DNA of 27,589 nucleotides from a virus: IMG/VR virus record IMGVR_UViG_3300017776_000138, positions 1 to 27,589 of that record. The stretch is one strand, 5' to 3'. The notes under the pieces are model-generated. The model searched no databases. It was not told where the DNA came from and saw only the letters and a list, made by a program, of their open reading frames with translations. Each line of letters opens with the position of its first letter. Position 1 is the stretch's first letter. Of the stretch, positions 1-5,270 are shown in pieces. Position numbers and translations under genes: made by a program.

Positions 1-179
1 AACACCTTAACGATTATTTACACGACAACGAACATTTATATATTCATAAACTTGACACTGCTCATGGAGAGGCACAACTTGAGTTTGGTAGTGGAGTAAA
101 TGATTATGATGGTATGACAGATGCAGATGTAGATTTGGAGTGGAGGTATGAAATAAACGGACAAGGAGGACACTTATAA
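1..179 (+). CDS. 3' end of a small phage protein, unrecognised (partial)
   Basis: An open frame enters from the left edge (codons begin at base 3) and ends at TAA 177-179. The visible 58 residues are acidic and rich in His, Asp and Gly, with a DYDGMTDADVDLEW stretch. The start lies outside the window. The stop overlaps the next start as TAATG, so the two are probably translated as a coupled pair. I do not recognise a family; the composition matches the other small acidic proteins of this arm. Confidence 0.6.
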   Translation, partial: HLNDYLHDNEHLYIHKLDTAHGEAQLEFGSGVNDYDGMTDADVDLEWRYEINGQGGHL

Positions 180-493
180 TGAGTTACGATAGCTGGAAAT
201 TAAGTAACCCTTATGATGAGAATAAGGGTAGTGAATATGTAACCTCTTGTTGTGGCTCTGAATATGATGAGGATGTTATGACTTGTGGGGATTGTGGCTC
301 TTTTGAAATGAAAACACTATCCAAAGGAGATGAGTTTTGGTGTGTGTGTAGTGAGTGTAATAGTATAGAGAATGAATACCATACAGACTATGTATGCCAC
401 GAGTGTAATGAGGAGTGTAGCGTTGTTCCTTTATGGGAATATCAGCAAGACCAACGAGATAACTATTATGAAGATATGCGAGATGATGATTAA
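179..493 (+). CDS. Cys-rich zinc-ribbon-like small phage protein
   Basis: 104 residues starting MSYDSWKLSNPYDE, an N-terminus I know from many small phage proteins of unknown role. It carries paired cysteines: CC near residues 24-25, CGDCG near 36-40, CVCSEC near 55-60 and CHECNEEC near 73-80. These CxxC knuckles would fit one or two zinc ribbons; that is inference from spacing. The C-terminus is very acidic (EDMRDDD). It overlaps the stop of the upstream gene by one base (TAATG). Function unknown; a zinc-dependent host-takeover or nucleic-acid-binding role is possible but not shown. Confidence 0.75.
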   Translation: MSYDSWKLSNPYDENKGSEYVTSCCGSEYDEDVMTCGDCGSFEMKTLSKGDEFWCVCSECNSIENEYHTDYVCHECNEECSVVPLWEYQQDQRDNYYEDMRDDD

Positions 494-504
494 AATATAA
501 AATT

Positions 505-717
505 ATGAAAACAACGATAGAGAAAGTATTACAAAACCTTGTTGATGAGTTGGAAAGTGAGGTAAGGATATTTGAGCAAGTAAATGATGAATTTAAAGAT
601 GATATGTTCTATAAAGACTATGCAAGTATATCTTATATAGCCCATCTTAACGCTATCGCAAGAGTTAAAGAGGTCTTATTTAGAATGAGTATAAATAAGG
701 GTAAAGACCAAAAATAA
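505..717 (+). CDS. Hypothetical small helical protein
   Basis: 70 residues, mostly charged and predicted-looking as helices (TTIEKVLQNLVDELESEV and a second helix with LNAIARVKEVLF). It follows the Cys-rich gene by 11 bases with an A-rich spacer (taaaatataaaattATG). No recognised family. Its last codons contain a copy of the 23-bp palindrome (676-698), so either the coding sequence happens to carry a regulatory site for the next promoter at 729 or the match is fortuitous. Confidence 0.65.
   Translation: MKTTIEKVLQNLVDELESEVRIFEQVNDEFKDDMFYKDYASISYIAHLNAIARVKEVLFRMSINKGKDQK
676..698. repeat. 23-bp palindrome, copy 1 (inside a coding region)
   Basis: TTATTTAGA, then ATGAG, then TATAAATAA. It matches copy 4 (4978-5000) at 21 of 23 positions. 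One mismatch in the right arm weakens the symmetry. It lies about 30 bases upstream of the -33 box at 729. It is an operator candidate; being within codons, it is the least certain of the four copies. Confidence 0.45.
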
Positions 718-728
718 TACTCTAAAAA

Positions 729-760
729 TTTGGTAGTCTTAAATTAAATACCAATGTTTG
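729..760 (+). promoter_or_regulatory. Promoter P1 of the shared early-type family
   Basis: TTTG at 729-732 within AAAAATTTGGTAGTCT, and a second TTTG at 757-760 within CAATGTTTGTATAAAC, 24 nt apart. The same architecture occurs at 2353, 2816, 3228 and, reversed, at 26548. It resembles the Bacteroidota -33 TTTG / -7 TAnnTTTG promoter with one extra base in the -7 box. It precedes the gene starting at 783 with an A-rich leader. Confidence 0.65.
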
Positions 761-782
761 TATAAACAAAAACAAAACAATT

Positions 783-1154
783 ATGACAGACAATTTTTTT
801 ATTACAAAACTTGAGGGCAACAAGGTTGATGTTTACGGAATACCAAAGTGGAAGAACAGACCTAACGACAACTATGATTGCGAGTGTGTAGCACAGATAG
901 ACTGGGAGTTATATTTTGAGATGAGGACTTGGGGATTAAAAAGTATTTCAGCTTATGCTACAAATGTTGATGTGGAGATTGAAATTAACTGGTGGACTGA
1001 TGATGATACAACGGAGGTAGAGACTATCAATATCGGCACTGCTGGAGACTGGGAGATTATCAACGATACCGATAATATAGAGTTTGGAGATTGCGTTGAG
1101 CCACAAGACTTGGAGATTGACTTTGAAAACAAAACACTAACAATTAAATTTTAA
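783..1154 (+). CDS. Hypothetical acidic protein
   Basis: 123 residues, strongly acidic, rich in Trp, Asp and Glu, with alternating hydrophobic and acidic stretches (VDVEIEINWW, LEIDFENKTLTIKF) that suggest a beta-rich fold. First gene after promoter P1, with leader acaaaacaattATG. No recognised family. Next gene starts 4 bases after its stop. A protein this acidic in an early phage gene could mimic DNA or bind a host protein; this is speculation only. Confidence 0.7.
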   Translation: MTDNFFITKLEGNKVDVYGIPKWKNRPNDNYDCECVAQIDWELYFEMRTWGLKSISAYATNVDVEIEINWWTDDDTTEVETINIGTAGDWEIINDTDNIEFGDCVEPQDLEIDFENKTLTIKF

Positions 1155-1158
1155 TATT

Positions 1159-1410
1159 ATGGAGAAGAACATAAGAAAAAGACTGCAATTAAGCGTTGTT
1201 AAGTTCGCTTACAAGAAGAAAAACGGAGAAGTAAGGTACGCTACTGGAACAACCAATATCCCCCTCTTAAACGAGCTATTTAACCTTAATATAGAGGAGA
1301 AAGAACAAGTGGGGCAACAAAGAAACGGAACTACTCCATATTATGACCTTGCAAAGAAAGGCTGGAGATGTTTTAAAGATGAGAATTTTATAGAGGTAAT
1401 AAACAATTAG
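1159..1410 (+). CDS. Small conserved phage protein (YYDL..KGWRCF type)
   Basis: 83 residues. The pattern VKFAYKKKNGEVRYATGT followed by YYDLAKKGWRCFKDENF is one I associate with small conserved phage proteins, possibly the DUF2693 family, of unknown function. The layout suggests a small beta-barrel whose middle is filled by a variable loop. It follows the acidic protein by 4 bases and is followed 5 bases later by a 32-residue gene. The family name is from memory and not verified. Confidence 0.7.
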   Translation: MEKNIRKRLQLSVVKFAYKKKNGEVRYATGTTNIPLLNELFNLNIEEKEQVGQQRNGTTPYYDLAKKGWRCFKDENFIEVINN

Positions 1411-1415
1411 AAATT

Positions 1416-1514
1416 ATGAAAGAGGAGATATTATTTATTATTGAAGAATTTGAATTGGGTGGTATGAACCCTTTTGAGTGTATTAGACTAATTAAACAAA
1501 AACTAAACAAATAG
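1416..1514 (+). CDS. Tiny hypothetical protein, 32 aa
   Basis: ATG at 1416 gives a 32-residue protein (MKEEILFIIEEFELGGMNPF...) ending TAG 1512-1514. It fits neatly between its neighbours, with the same gaattATG / gaaattATG leader repeated before this gene and the next. Looks like a small helical protein with an amphipathic N-terminal half. Supported only by position, leader and tight packing. Confidence 0.45.
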   Translation: MKEEILFIIEEFELGGMNPFECIRLIKQKLNK

Positions 1515-1519
1515 AAATT

Positions 1520-1918
1520 ATGGGATACAGAAGTGAAGTATTTTTAGGAGTAAAAAAAGGTCTTGAGAAAAAATTAGATGAGGTCTTAATCAAGCATGAC
1601 TTATTACAAGAGGTTACAGGTTCAGAAATGGCTTTTACAAAAAAAGAACACAATTATAGGTATAAAAACTTTGATAGTGTTACTGGAGAAGCAAGTGATT
1701 GGATTGATGACAAGTGGATTATTTATCGTGCAAGTTGGCTAAAGTGGTATGATGAATATAAGGATGTTGAAGCTGTTACAAATGTAATAGATGAAATTTC
1801 TGAAGATGGTGATAAAGGTTTTATGGTTGCTCTTGGTGAGGATAATCAAGTACATTCTGAAAGTGGTTGTTGGTGGGATTATATAGACCATGTAAGCGAA
1901 TTAAAAATAGCAGGATAA
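1520..1918 (+). CDS. MGYRS-type phage hypothetical protein
   Basis: 132 residues starting MGYRSEVFLGVKKGLEKKL. The MGYRS(E/D)V start is shared by a widespread set of phage and bacterial proteins of unknown role, alpha-beta in character, with a Trp-rich middle (DDKWIIYRASWLKWYDEYKDVEAV) and a GCWWDYIDHV segment near the C-terminus. It overlaps the next gene by one base (TAATG), pointing to coupled translation. Confidence 0.75.
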   Translation: MGYRSEVFLGVKKGLEKKLDEVLIKHDLLQEVTGSEMAFTKKEHNYRYKNFDSVTGEASDWIDDKWIIYRASWLKWYDEYKDVEAVTNVIDEISEDGDKGFMVALGEDNQVHSESGCWWDYIDHVSELKIAG

Positions 1919-2175
1919 TGGGGGATAAAAAAACATATATAGACAATAGTCGCTTTATGGAGTTTGTAGATGAGATGGCTACACAACTTACCGAACTAAA
2001 CTTTCATGAAGATACCTTTTGGTTTGATGCAGAACAGAATCAAACAACCTTTACAGAAGAGGCACAAGATTTCTATAACGAAAGATATGATGAGATAGAA
2101 ACTATGGTAAATAAGATGATGGGAGTTTACAAATATACCGATATGGTATTGCATATATACCCTCAAAAAACTTGA
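1918..2175 (+). CDS. Hypothetical acidic protein
   Basis: 85 residues from ATG 1918 (MGDKKTYIDNSRFMEF...). An in-frame start at 1867 exists but would overlap the upstream gene by 52 bases; the TAATG junction at 1916-1920 makes 1918 the better choice. Rich in Asp, Glu, Met and Phe; probably helical. No family recognised. Last gene before an AT-rich gap holding a tiny membrane peptide and promoter P2. Confidence 0.65.
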   Translation: MGDKKTYIDNSRFMEFVDEMATQLTELNFHEDTFWFDAEQNQTTFTEEAQDFYNERYDEIETMVNKMMGVYKYTDMVLHIYPQKT

Positions 2176-2224
2176 GTGTAAAAAAGTCTCGTAAATTAAT
2201 TTTTAATATAAACCCAGCAAATAT

Positions 2225-2296
2225 ATGATTTGGATAGTAGTTCTTATAGTGTTGTTTTTTGCTTTTGTAGGTCTCTATAACGATATAAATTCATAA
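2225..2296 (+). CDS. Possible 23-aa single-pass membrane peptide
   Basis: ATG 2225 to TAA 2294-2296 encodes 23 residues: MIWIVVLIVLFFAFVGLY then NDINS. Nearly the whole peptide is one hydrophobic helix long enough to cross a membrane. Phages often encode such peptides, but so short an ORF in AT-rich DNA can arise by chance. No clear promoter of its own directly upstream. Confidence 0.35.
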   Translation: MIWIVVLIVLFFAFVGLYNDINS

Positions 2297-2352
2297 CTAC
2301 AAATTGATACAAAAAATATTTTAAAAATAAAAATAAAAAAGTATGAAAAAAA

Positions 2353-2384
2353 TTTGGTAATTAAAAAAAAGTGTGTAATGTTTG
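2353..2384 (+). promoter_or_regulatory. Promoter P2 of the shared early-type family
   Basis: TTTG 2353-2356 in AAATTTGGTAATT; TAATGTTTG ends at 2384, with TA at 2376-2377 exactly 19 nt after the first box. The leader that follows (tatagacaaaacaataaaacaaaacaat) is A-rich and free of stops of secondary structure. Drives genes 2413 and 2550. Confidence 0.65.
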
Positions 2385-2412
2385 TATAGACAAAACAATA
2401 AAACAAAACAAT

Positions 2413-2553
2413 ATGTGGAATACAAAAACATTTAAAACACACGAAGAAGCGTATTCATTTATGCAAAAAATTAAAGATAGGTATGTATTTAACCTTATCT
2501 TTATACATAACGGATACGGAGTAGAGTACAAACCTTTAACAATTATATTATGA
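2413..2553 (+). CDS. Small hypothetical protein, 46 aa
   Basis: ATG at 2413 (MWNTKTFKTHEEAYSF...) follows the A-rich leader of promoter P2. A longer reading from GTG 2371 would begin inside the promoter's -7 region and is rejected. The protein is basic, with an N-terminal helix (THEEAYSFMQKIKDR) and a strand (VFNLIFIHNG). It ends in ATGA overlap with the next gene (2550), a translational-coupling junction. Family unknown. Confidence 0.6.
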   Translation: MWNTKTFKTHEEAYSFMQKIKDRYVFNLIFIHNGYGVEYKPLTIIL

Positions 2554-2828
2554 AAAAAGCATTTCAATACGATAAAAGCAAAAATTTAAGAGAGGAATTG
2601 TACCTATATGTAAAGAGTAATTTGTATGATGATAGTATAGCTATCCAAACAAATGATGTGCTGGTGGCTTTCGGTTGGTCGTTCTATCCTCAAAACACTG
2701 GTACTTTTATGCAAAGAGAGACTTATCAGAGACAAAAAATTTACTCATTAGTAGATAAGATTATGGAGTTTATCCAAGAAAAGAGGCACGAACCACAAAA
2801 AAAAGTGTCTAAAAATTTGGAATTGTAA
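2550..2828 (+). CDS. Hypothetical protein, 92 aa
   Basis: 92 residues starting MKKAFQYDKSKNLREEL. N-terminal helix, a short aromatic beta section (VLVAFGWSFYPQNTG) and a charged C-terminal helix (VDKIMEFIQEKR). Overlaps the upstream gene by ATGA. Its last codons contain the -33 box of promoter P3, so transcription of the next gene starts just beyond this stop. No recognised family. Confidence 0.65.
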   Translation: MKKAFQYDKSKNLREELYLYVKSNLYDDSIAIQTNDVLVAFGWSFYPQNTGTFMQRETYQRQKIYSLVDKIMEFIQEKRHEPQKKVSKNLEL

Positions 2829-2848
2829 AATATTATTCTAAATATTTG
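2816..2848 (+). promoter_or_regulatory. Promoter P3 of the shared early-type family
   Basis: CTAAAAATTTGG with TTTG 2816-2819, TA at 2839-2840 exactly 19 nt later, and TTTG at 2845-2848 (one base longer than P1, P2). TTCTAAATA, the half-site of the 23-bp palindrome, overlaps the -7 region at 2836-2844, but without a second arm. Leads to the gene at 2875. Confidence 0.55.
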
Positions 2849-2874
2849 GATATACAAAACAAAACAATAAACAA

Positions 2875-3030
2875 ATGAAAGAAGAAATCGAAGAATACAT
2901 TAGCGACTATCAACGATTGATGTTTGGAATTTCGTTGCTCGAAAAAAAGCTACACACAAAAAAGCTGGAGTTAAACGAGGTGGTAGGTATCCTAATTAAA
3001 AACAATGTTAACTTACACAATATAAAATGA
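2875..3030 (+). CDS. Small coiled-coil-like protein, 51 aa
   Basis: ATG 2875 to TGA 3028-3030 encodes 51 residues (MKEEIEEYISDYQRLMFG...). It is highly charged, with a leucine-spaced helix (LLEKKLHTKKLELNEVV) that could form a coiled coil. It follows promoter P3 with leader acaaaacaaaacaataaacaaATG and overlaps the next gene by ATGA. Family unknown. Confidence 0.55.
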   Translation: MKEEIEEYISDYQRLMFGISLLEKKLHTKKLELNEVVGILIKNNVNLHNIK

Positions 3031-3224
3031 AAAACAAAGAATACTTAACCAGTCAATTCGATAAGATAAAAATTGATGGGTACAAATTAGCACAAAGAGA
3101 AACAGACTACTACAAAGTAGGTATAAAGTTTTGGGGTATTGATGGTAATAGCACTAATCAAATATCTATAACGAATAAAGAATTTAATCAGATAAAAGAA
3201 ATTTTATTGAAAAAAAGTACCTAA
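3027..3224 (+). CDS. Small hypothetical protein, 65 aa
   Basis: 65 basic residues (MKNKEYLTSQFDKIKIDG...), with a beta-like centre (YYKVGIKFWGIDG) and a C-terminal helix (NKEFNQIKEILLKK). Joined to the upstream gene by ATGA. Promoter P4 begins right after its stop. Function unknown. Confidence 0.6.
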   Translation: MKNKEYLTSQFDKIKIDGYKLAQRETDYYKVGIKFWGIDGNSTNQISITNKEFNQIKEILLKKST

Positions 3225-3227
3225 AAA

Positions 3228-3259
3228 TTTGGTAGTCTCAAAAATTGTTGCAATATTAG
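3228..3259 (+). promoter_or_regulatory. Promoter P4 of the shared early-type family
   Basis: CTAAAAATTTGGTAGTCT (TTTG 3228-3231) is nearly identical to P1. The -7 region is CAATATTAGTATAAC with TTAG at 3256-3259, spacing 24 nt as in P1, so the downstream box has one change from TTTG. Leader of about 40 A-rich bases before ATG 3302. Confidence 0.55.
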
Positions 3260-3301
3260 TATAACGAAACAATAGTATTAACAAACAAAAACAAAAACAT
3301 T

Positions 3302-3574
3302 ATGGAAATTTTAAGAGAAAAGTATTCAAGTAGAGGTGGTGGTATCGAAATTAGTTTAGATAGTTACGGATACACTGGAGAGAAAATGACTGCATATCAA
3401 AATTATTTAGGTGGTGGTATGTTAGGTGGCGTACAAAACGACTGCACTATCAGAGACTGGCAAGGCAATATGGAGCTAATTGATGTAGCTATGGAGCTAA
3501 AGATACTATTCTGTCGTAACATGGGCTTAACTCCTGAATTTTTAGACTGCAATAGACCAGCATCAGCGTACTAA
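3302..3574 (+). CDS. Hypothetical glycine-rich protein, 90 aa
   Basis: 90 residues with glycine-rich N-terminal half (SSRGGGIEISL, YLGGGMLGGVQN) and a helical C-terminal half (MELIDVAMELKILFCRNMG). First and only gene after promoter P4; a structured region and terminator follow. Codon use is less A-rich than the neighbours. No family recognised. Confidence 0.65.
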   Translation: MEILREKYSSRGGGIEISLDSYGYTGEKMTAYQNYLGGGMLGGVQNDCTIRDWQGNMELIDVAMELKILFCRNMGLTPEFLDCNRPASAY

Positions 3575-3600
3575 CGAATTTTTTTGTTTGTTTGTCGGTT

Positions 3601-3652
3601 AAGTTTAGGCGAAACCAAACTTGTAAAGGGGGACTATATGGCGTGTCCCCCT
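3601..3652 (+). other. Pair of RNA hairpins
   Basis: First hairpin 3601-3622: AAGTTT pairs with AAACTT, then GG with CC after a bulged A, loop CGAAA. Second 3627-3652: AGGGGGAC pairs perfectly with GTCCCCCT around a 10-base loop. Neither is followed by a T run. They could stabilise the end of the upstream transcript or belong to a small RNA. Confidence 0.5.
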
Positions 3653-3673
3653 ATCCATAATTTTATCCTGAAT

Positions 3674-3710
3674 AATCCTGAGGGCAAAAAAGTCCTGAGG
3701 ATTTTCTTTT
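3674..3710 (+). terminator. Probable intrinsic terminator
   Basis: AATCCTGAGG (3674-3683) pairs with CCTGAGGATT (3694-3703), nine of ten pairs with one G-G mismatch, loop of 10, followed by TTCTTTT. It would end the early rightward transcript coming from 3302. Confidence 0.55.
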
Positions 3711-3736
3711 AGGGGGATATATCGGTTGGAGGGGGC

Positions 3737-3759
3737 TTATTTAGAATAGTTCTAAATAG
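3737..3759. repeat. 23-bp palindrome, copy 2
   Basis: TATTTAGAA at 3738-3746 and TTCTAAATA at 3750-3758 are perfect inverted repeats separated by TAG. Intergenic. Same 23-base frame as the copies at 676, 3896 and 4978. Looks like the binding site of a dimeric repressor or metal regulator; the regulator is not identified. Confidence 0.6.
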
Positions 3760-3895
3760 TGTTATTGTTGATAACTTTATTTAAAAATATTTGTTTTGTA
3801 TTATTTTTATTTGTATGCAATTTTCTTTGTGTTATCGTTTGTAAATTCATTACATAAATAATTTAAAAAAGCAAATTTTTGAAGAGTTTTTTTTC

Positions 3896-3918
3896 TTATT
3901 TAGAATCAATATAAATTA
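3896..3918. repeat. 23-bp palindrome, copy 3 (degenerate right arm)
   Basis: Left arm TTATTTAGAAT is exact; the right arm TATAAATTA differs at two positions from TCTAAATAA. It ends about 20 bases upstream of the -33 box of the strong promoter at 3938, a plausible place for an activator or an upstream operator. Confidence 0.5.
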
Positions 3919-3937
3919 CAAAAAAAGTTTGTTTTTT

Positions 3938-3968
3938 TTTGGTGGTTTGAAATATTGCCGTATCTTTG
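3938..3968 (+). promoter_or_regulatory. Consensus Bacteroidota housekeeping promoter
   Basis: TTTG at 3938-3941, exactly 19 nt, then TATCTTTG at 3961-3968, a perfect match to the Bacteroidota TTTG-N19-TAnnTTTG promoter followed by C. Transcription should start near 3975, giving a leader of about 25 bases to ATG 4001. Unlike the P1-P5 class it has the exact two-base nn spacing, so the host polymerase should read it without help. Confidence 0.8.
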
Positions 3969-4000
3969 CCCCAGTTATAAACATAAAAACATATAATAAA

Positions 4001-4111
4001 ATGAAGAATTTAACAAACAAACTAACAAACATTTTACCTTTTTTATTTGCTGGGGTATTTATTTGCTTAATTGCTTATAATATTTTAGTAAACGGAATAA
4101 GCAATTTTTAA
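4001..4111 (+). CDS. Small single-pass membrane protein, 36 aa
   Basis: ATG 4001 (MKNLTNKLTNILPFLFAG...) gives 36 residues with one hydrophobic segment, ILPFLFAGVFICLIAYNILV, flanked by a basic N-terminus, so N-terminus inside is likely. The frame is open further upstream but that part contains the promoter and is not coding. First gene of the four-gene cassette under the 3938 promoter. Could be a small exclusion, toxin-like or regulatory membrane peptide; none is shown. Confidence 0.6.
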   Translation: MKNLTNKLTNILPFLFAGVFICLIAYNILVNGISNF

Positions 4112-4138
4112 ACACTAACAAACAAAAACTTTTTAAAA

Positions 4139-4450
4139 ATGAATACACAAATTAAAAAAACAAACAAAGTAACTTTTTTATTCGCTGTAAACCATGCAAA
4201 TGAATTGCAACAAATAAAACAAATAACATCTACTATTTTTGGAGGTTATACATTAAGCCAAAATTTTGGTGGCTGGGTATCCGAAAATAACGAGTTACTC
4301 GAGGAAACGAGCTATAAACTTGAAATTTTAACCGATAAGGAATATAGATATTTTGAGAATTTAACCCAGCACATTTGTAAAATAGCAAGTCAAAAGGAGG
4401 TATATTTCTATATTGATAACATTAAACTAAACATAACACAAAACTACTAA
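4139..4450 (+). CDS. Hypothetical cytoplasmic protein, 103 aa
   Basis: 103 residues starting MNTQIKKTNKVTFLFAV. The central part GGYTLSQNFGGWVSENNELLEETSY and the following LEILTDKEY strand suggest a compact alpha-beta domain; the C-terminus QKEVYFYIDNIKLNI is a strand. Very A-rich codons (Lys, Asn, Thr), more so than the phage structural genes. Leader aaaaactttttaaaaATG recurs before gene 4654. No family recognised with confidence. Confidence 0.65.
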   Translation: MNTQIKKTNKVTFLFAVNHANELQQIKQITSTIFGGYTLSQNFGGWVSENNELLEETSYKLEILTDKEYRYFENLTQHICKIASQKEVYFYIDNIKLNITQNY

Positions 4451-4454
4451 AAAA

Positions 4455-4640
4455 ATGAATTTACAAAGATACAAACAAAATTTAAAAGTAATTGAAAATA
4501 AAATTTACTCTTACAATACCCATGTAGCAAATATTGAACACCACAAAAAAAATGTTCATTTGCTCGGCTGGTGGAGTGTTACAACGAGCAAACACATAAA
4601 CTTTGTAACTAAATTACTAAACTATTCACAAACAAAATAA
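4455..4640 (+). CDS. Hypothetical basic protein, 61 aa
   Basis: 61 residues, basic and His/Asn-rich (MNLQRYKQNLKVIENKIYSY...), with HHKKNVHLLGWWSV in the middle. It starts 4 bases after the upstream stop. Compositionally like its cassette neighbours. Family and function unknown. Confidence 0.6.
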   Translation: MNLQRYKQNLKVIENKIYSYNTHVANIEHHKKNVHLLGWWSVTTSKHINFVTKLLNYSQTK

Positions 4641-4653
4641 AACTTTTTTAAAT

Positions 4654-4914
4654 ATGGAAACGACAAACAAACAAACACAAACACAAAAAAATTTACTACT
4701 CGAACAAGAATGTAAAAAAGTTTTCGAGCAAGTAACAAAAACAAATAATTATATTATTTGCCCCTTATTAAACGATAAGACAAAAACAAAACAAATTCAA
4801 AGAATAAAAAACTTTTGCAATGTAAATTTTGACTTATACGAGCTAAATATAATTTTTGTAGGTGGCTATAATTTAAACTATTCAACGGCAATTAAATTGC
4901 AAGTTATCGAATAA
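4654..4914 (+). CDS. Hypothetical protein, 86 aa
   Basis: 86 residues with a polar Thr/Gln/Lys N-terminus (METTNKQTQTQKN) and an alpha-beta core (NNYIICPLLNDKTKTKQIQRI, ELNIIFVGGYNLNYSTAIKL). Last gene of the cassette; an intrinsic terminator follows 25 bases later, so 4001-4914 is a self-contained transcription unit. Family unknown. Confidence 0.6.
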   Translation: METTNKQTQTQKNLLLEQECKKVFEQVTKTNNYIICPLLNDKTKTKQIQRIKNFCNVNFDLYELNIIFVGGYNLNYSTAIKLQVIE

Positions 4915-4939
4915 ACAAAAACAAAAAACAAATTTTTGA

Positions 4940-4966
4940 GGGGCTAAATTTTAGCTCCTTTTTTTT
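4940..4966 (+). terminator. Intrinsic terminator of the 4001-4914 cassette
   Basis: GGGGCTAA (4940-4947) pairs with TTAGCTCC (4951-4958), eight pairs with one G-T, loop ATT, followed by eight T (4959-4966). Typical rho-independent terminator. Confidence 0.85.
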
Positions 4967-4977
4967 GTATTGTATCA

Positions 4978-5000
4978 TTATTTAGAATTAGTCTAAATAA
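4978..5000. repeat. 23-bp palindrome, copy 4 (best copy)
   Basis: TTATTTAGA (4978-4986), spacer ATTAG, TCTAAATAA (4992-5000): nine-base perfect arms. Lies just after the cassette terminator, at the left edge of the DnaA-box region. Reference sequence for the other three copies. Confidence 0.65.
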
Positions 5001-5006
5001 AAATAA

Positions 5007-5270
5007 GGAGGTGGTGGTGGTGGTAGATATGCAAAATATACACATTTTTATACACAAATCATCCAATTTAAGCCCCTTTTTAAGCCCATAGAGAGACTCA
5101 AAAAGTTTTTTGAGGGGAAATATTCTTATTTACGAAAAAAACGCTTAAAATCAAGGGGGTCTGATATTCACACTACATTTTCACCCTCAAATTATTATGC
5201 ACATTGTGTAAAGTATTTCCTTGGTTTGTATTAAACTTTTTAGTATTATTGTAGAAATTTATTATGCACA
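5007..5270. other. Candidate replication origin: cluster of DnaA boxes
   Basis: Gene-free AT-rich stretch. TTATNCACA boxes: TTATACACA 5048-5056, TTATGCACA 5195-5203 and TTATGCACA 5262-5270, all on the + strand; ATATACACA at 5036-5044 is one base off and exactly 12 bases from the first. The only other exact box I found in the window is at 26778, inside a gene. The region also has a GGT repeat (5007-5024) and an A/T hairpin CTCAAAA-TTTTGAG (5097-5114). The phage encodes a stand-alone DnaA domain IV (24875-25315) that could bind here. Confidence 0.5.
5232..5254 (+). promoter_or_regulatory. Candidate late promoter L1
   Basis: TAAACTTTTT, two variable bases, TATTATTGTAG. The same block with 21 of 23 bases recurs at 7729-7751 before the gene at 7753. 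TTGG at 5221-5224 lies 19 nt before the TA, a weak -33. It sits just upstream of the small terminase gene and could be a phage-specific late promoter. Confidence 0.45.

Larger units (their letters stand above)
3575..3937. other. Gene-free structured region
   Basis: No convincing gene in about 430 bases before ATG 4001. It holds two adjacent hairpins (3601-3652), a terminator (3674-3710), two copies of the 23-bp palindrome (3737, 3896), a long AT-rich stretch and the host-type promoter at 3938. The left part is G/C-richer than the rest. Confidence 0.6.

Noticed and set aside
2836-2844. TTCTAAATA half-site over the -7 box of promoter P3
   Set aside because: Only one arm is present; a 9-base AT-rich match is expected about once by chance in the window.
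5007-5024. GGAGGTGGT repeat as ribosome-binding site
   Set aside because: No ORF starts at the right distance, and the other genes here do not use such sites.
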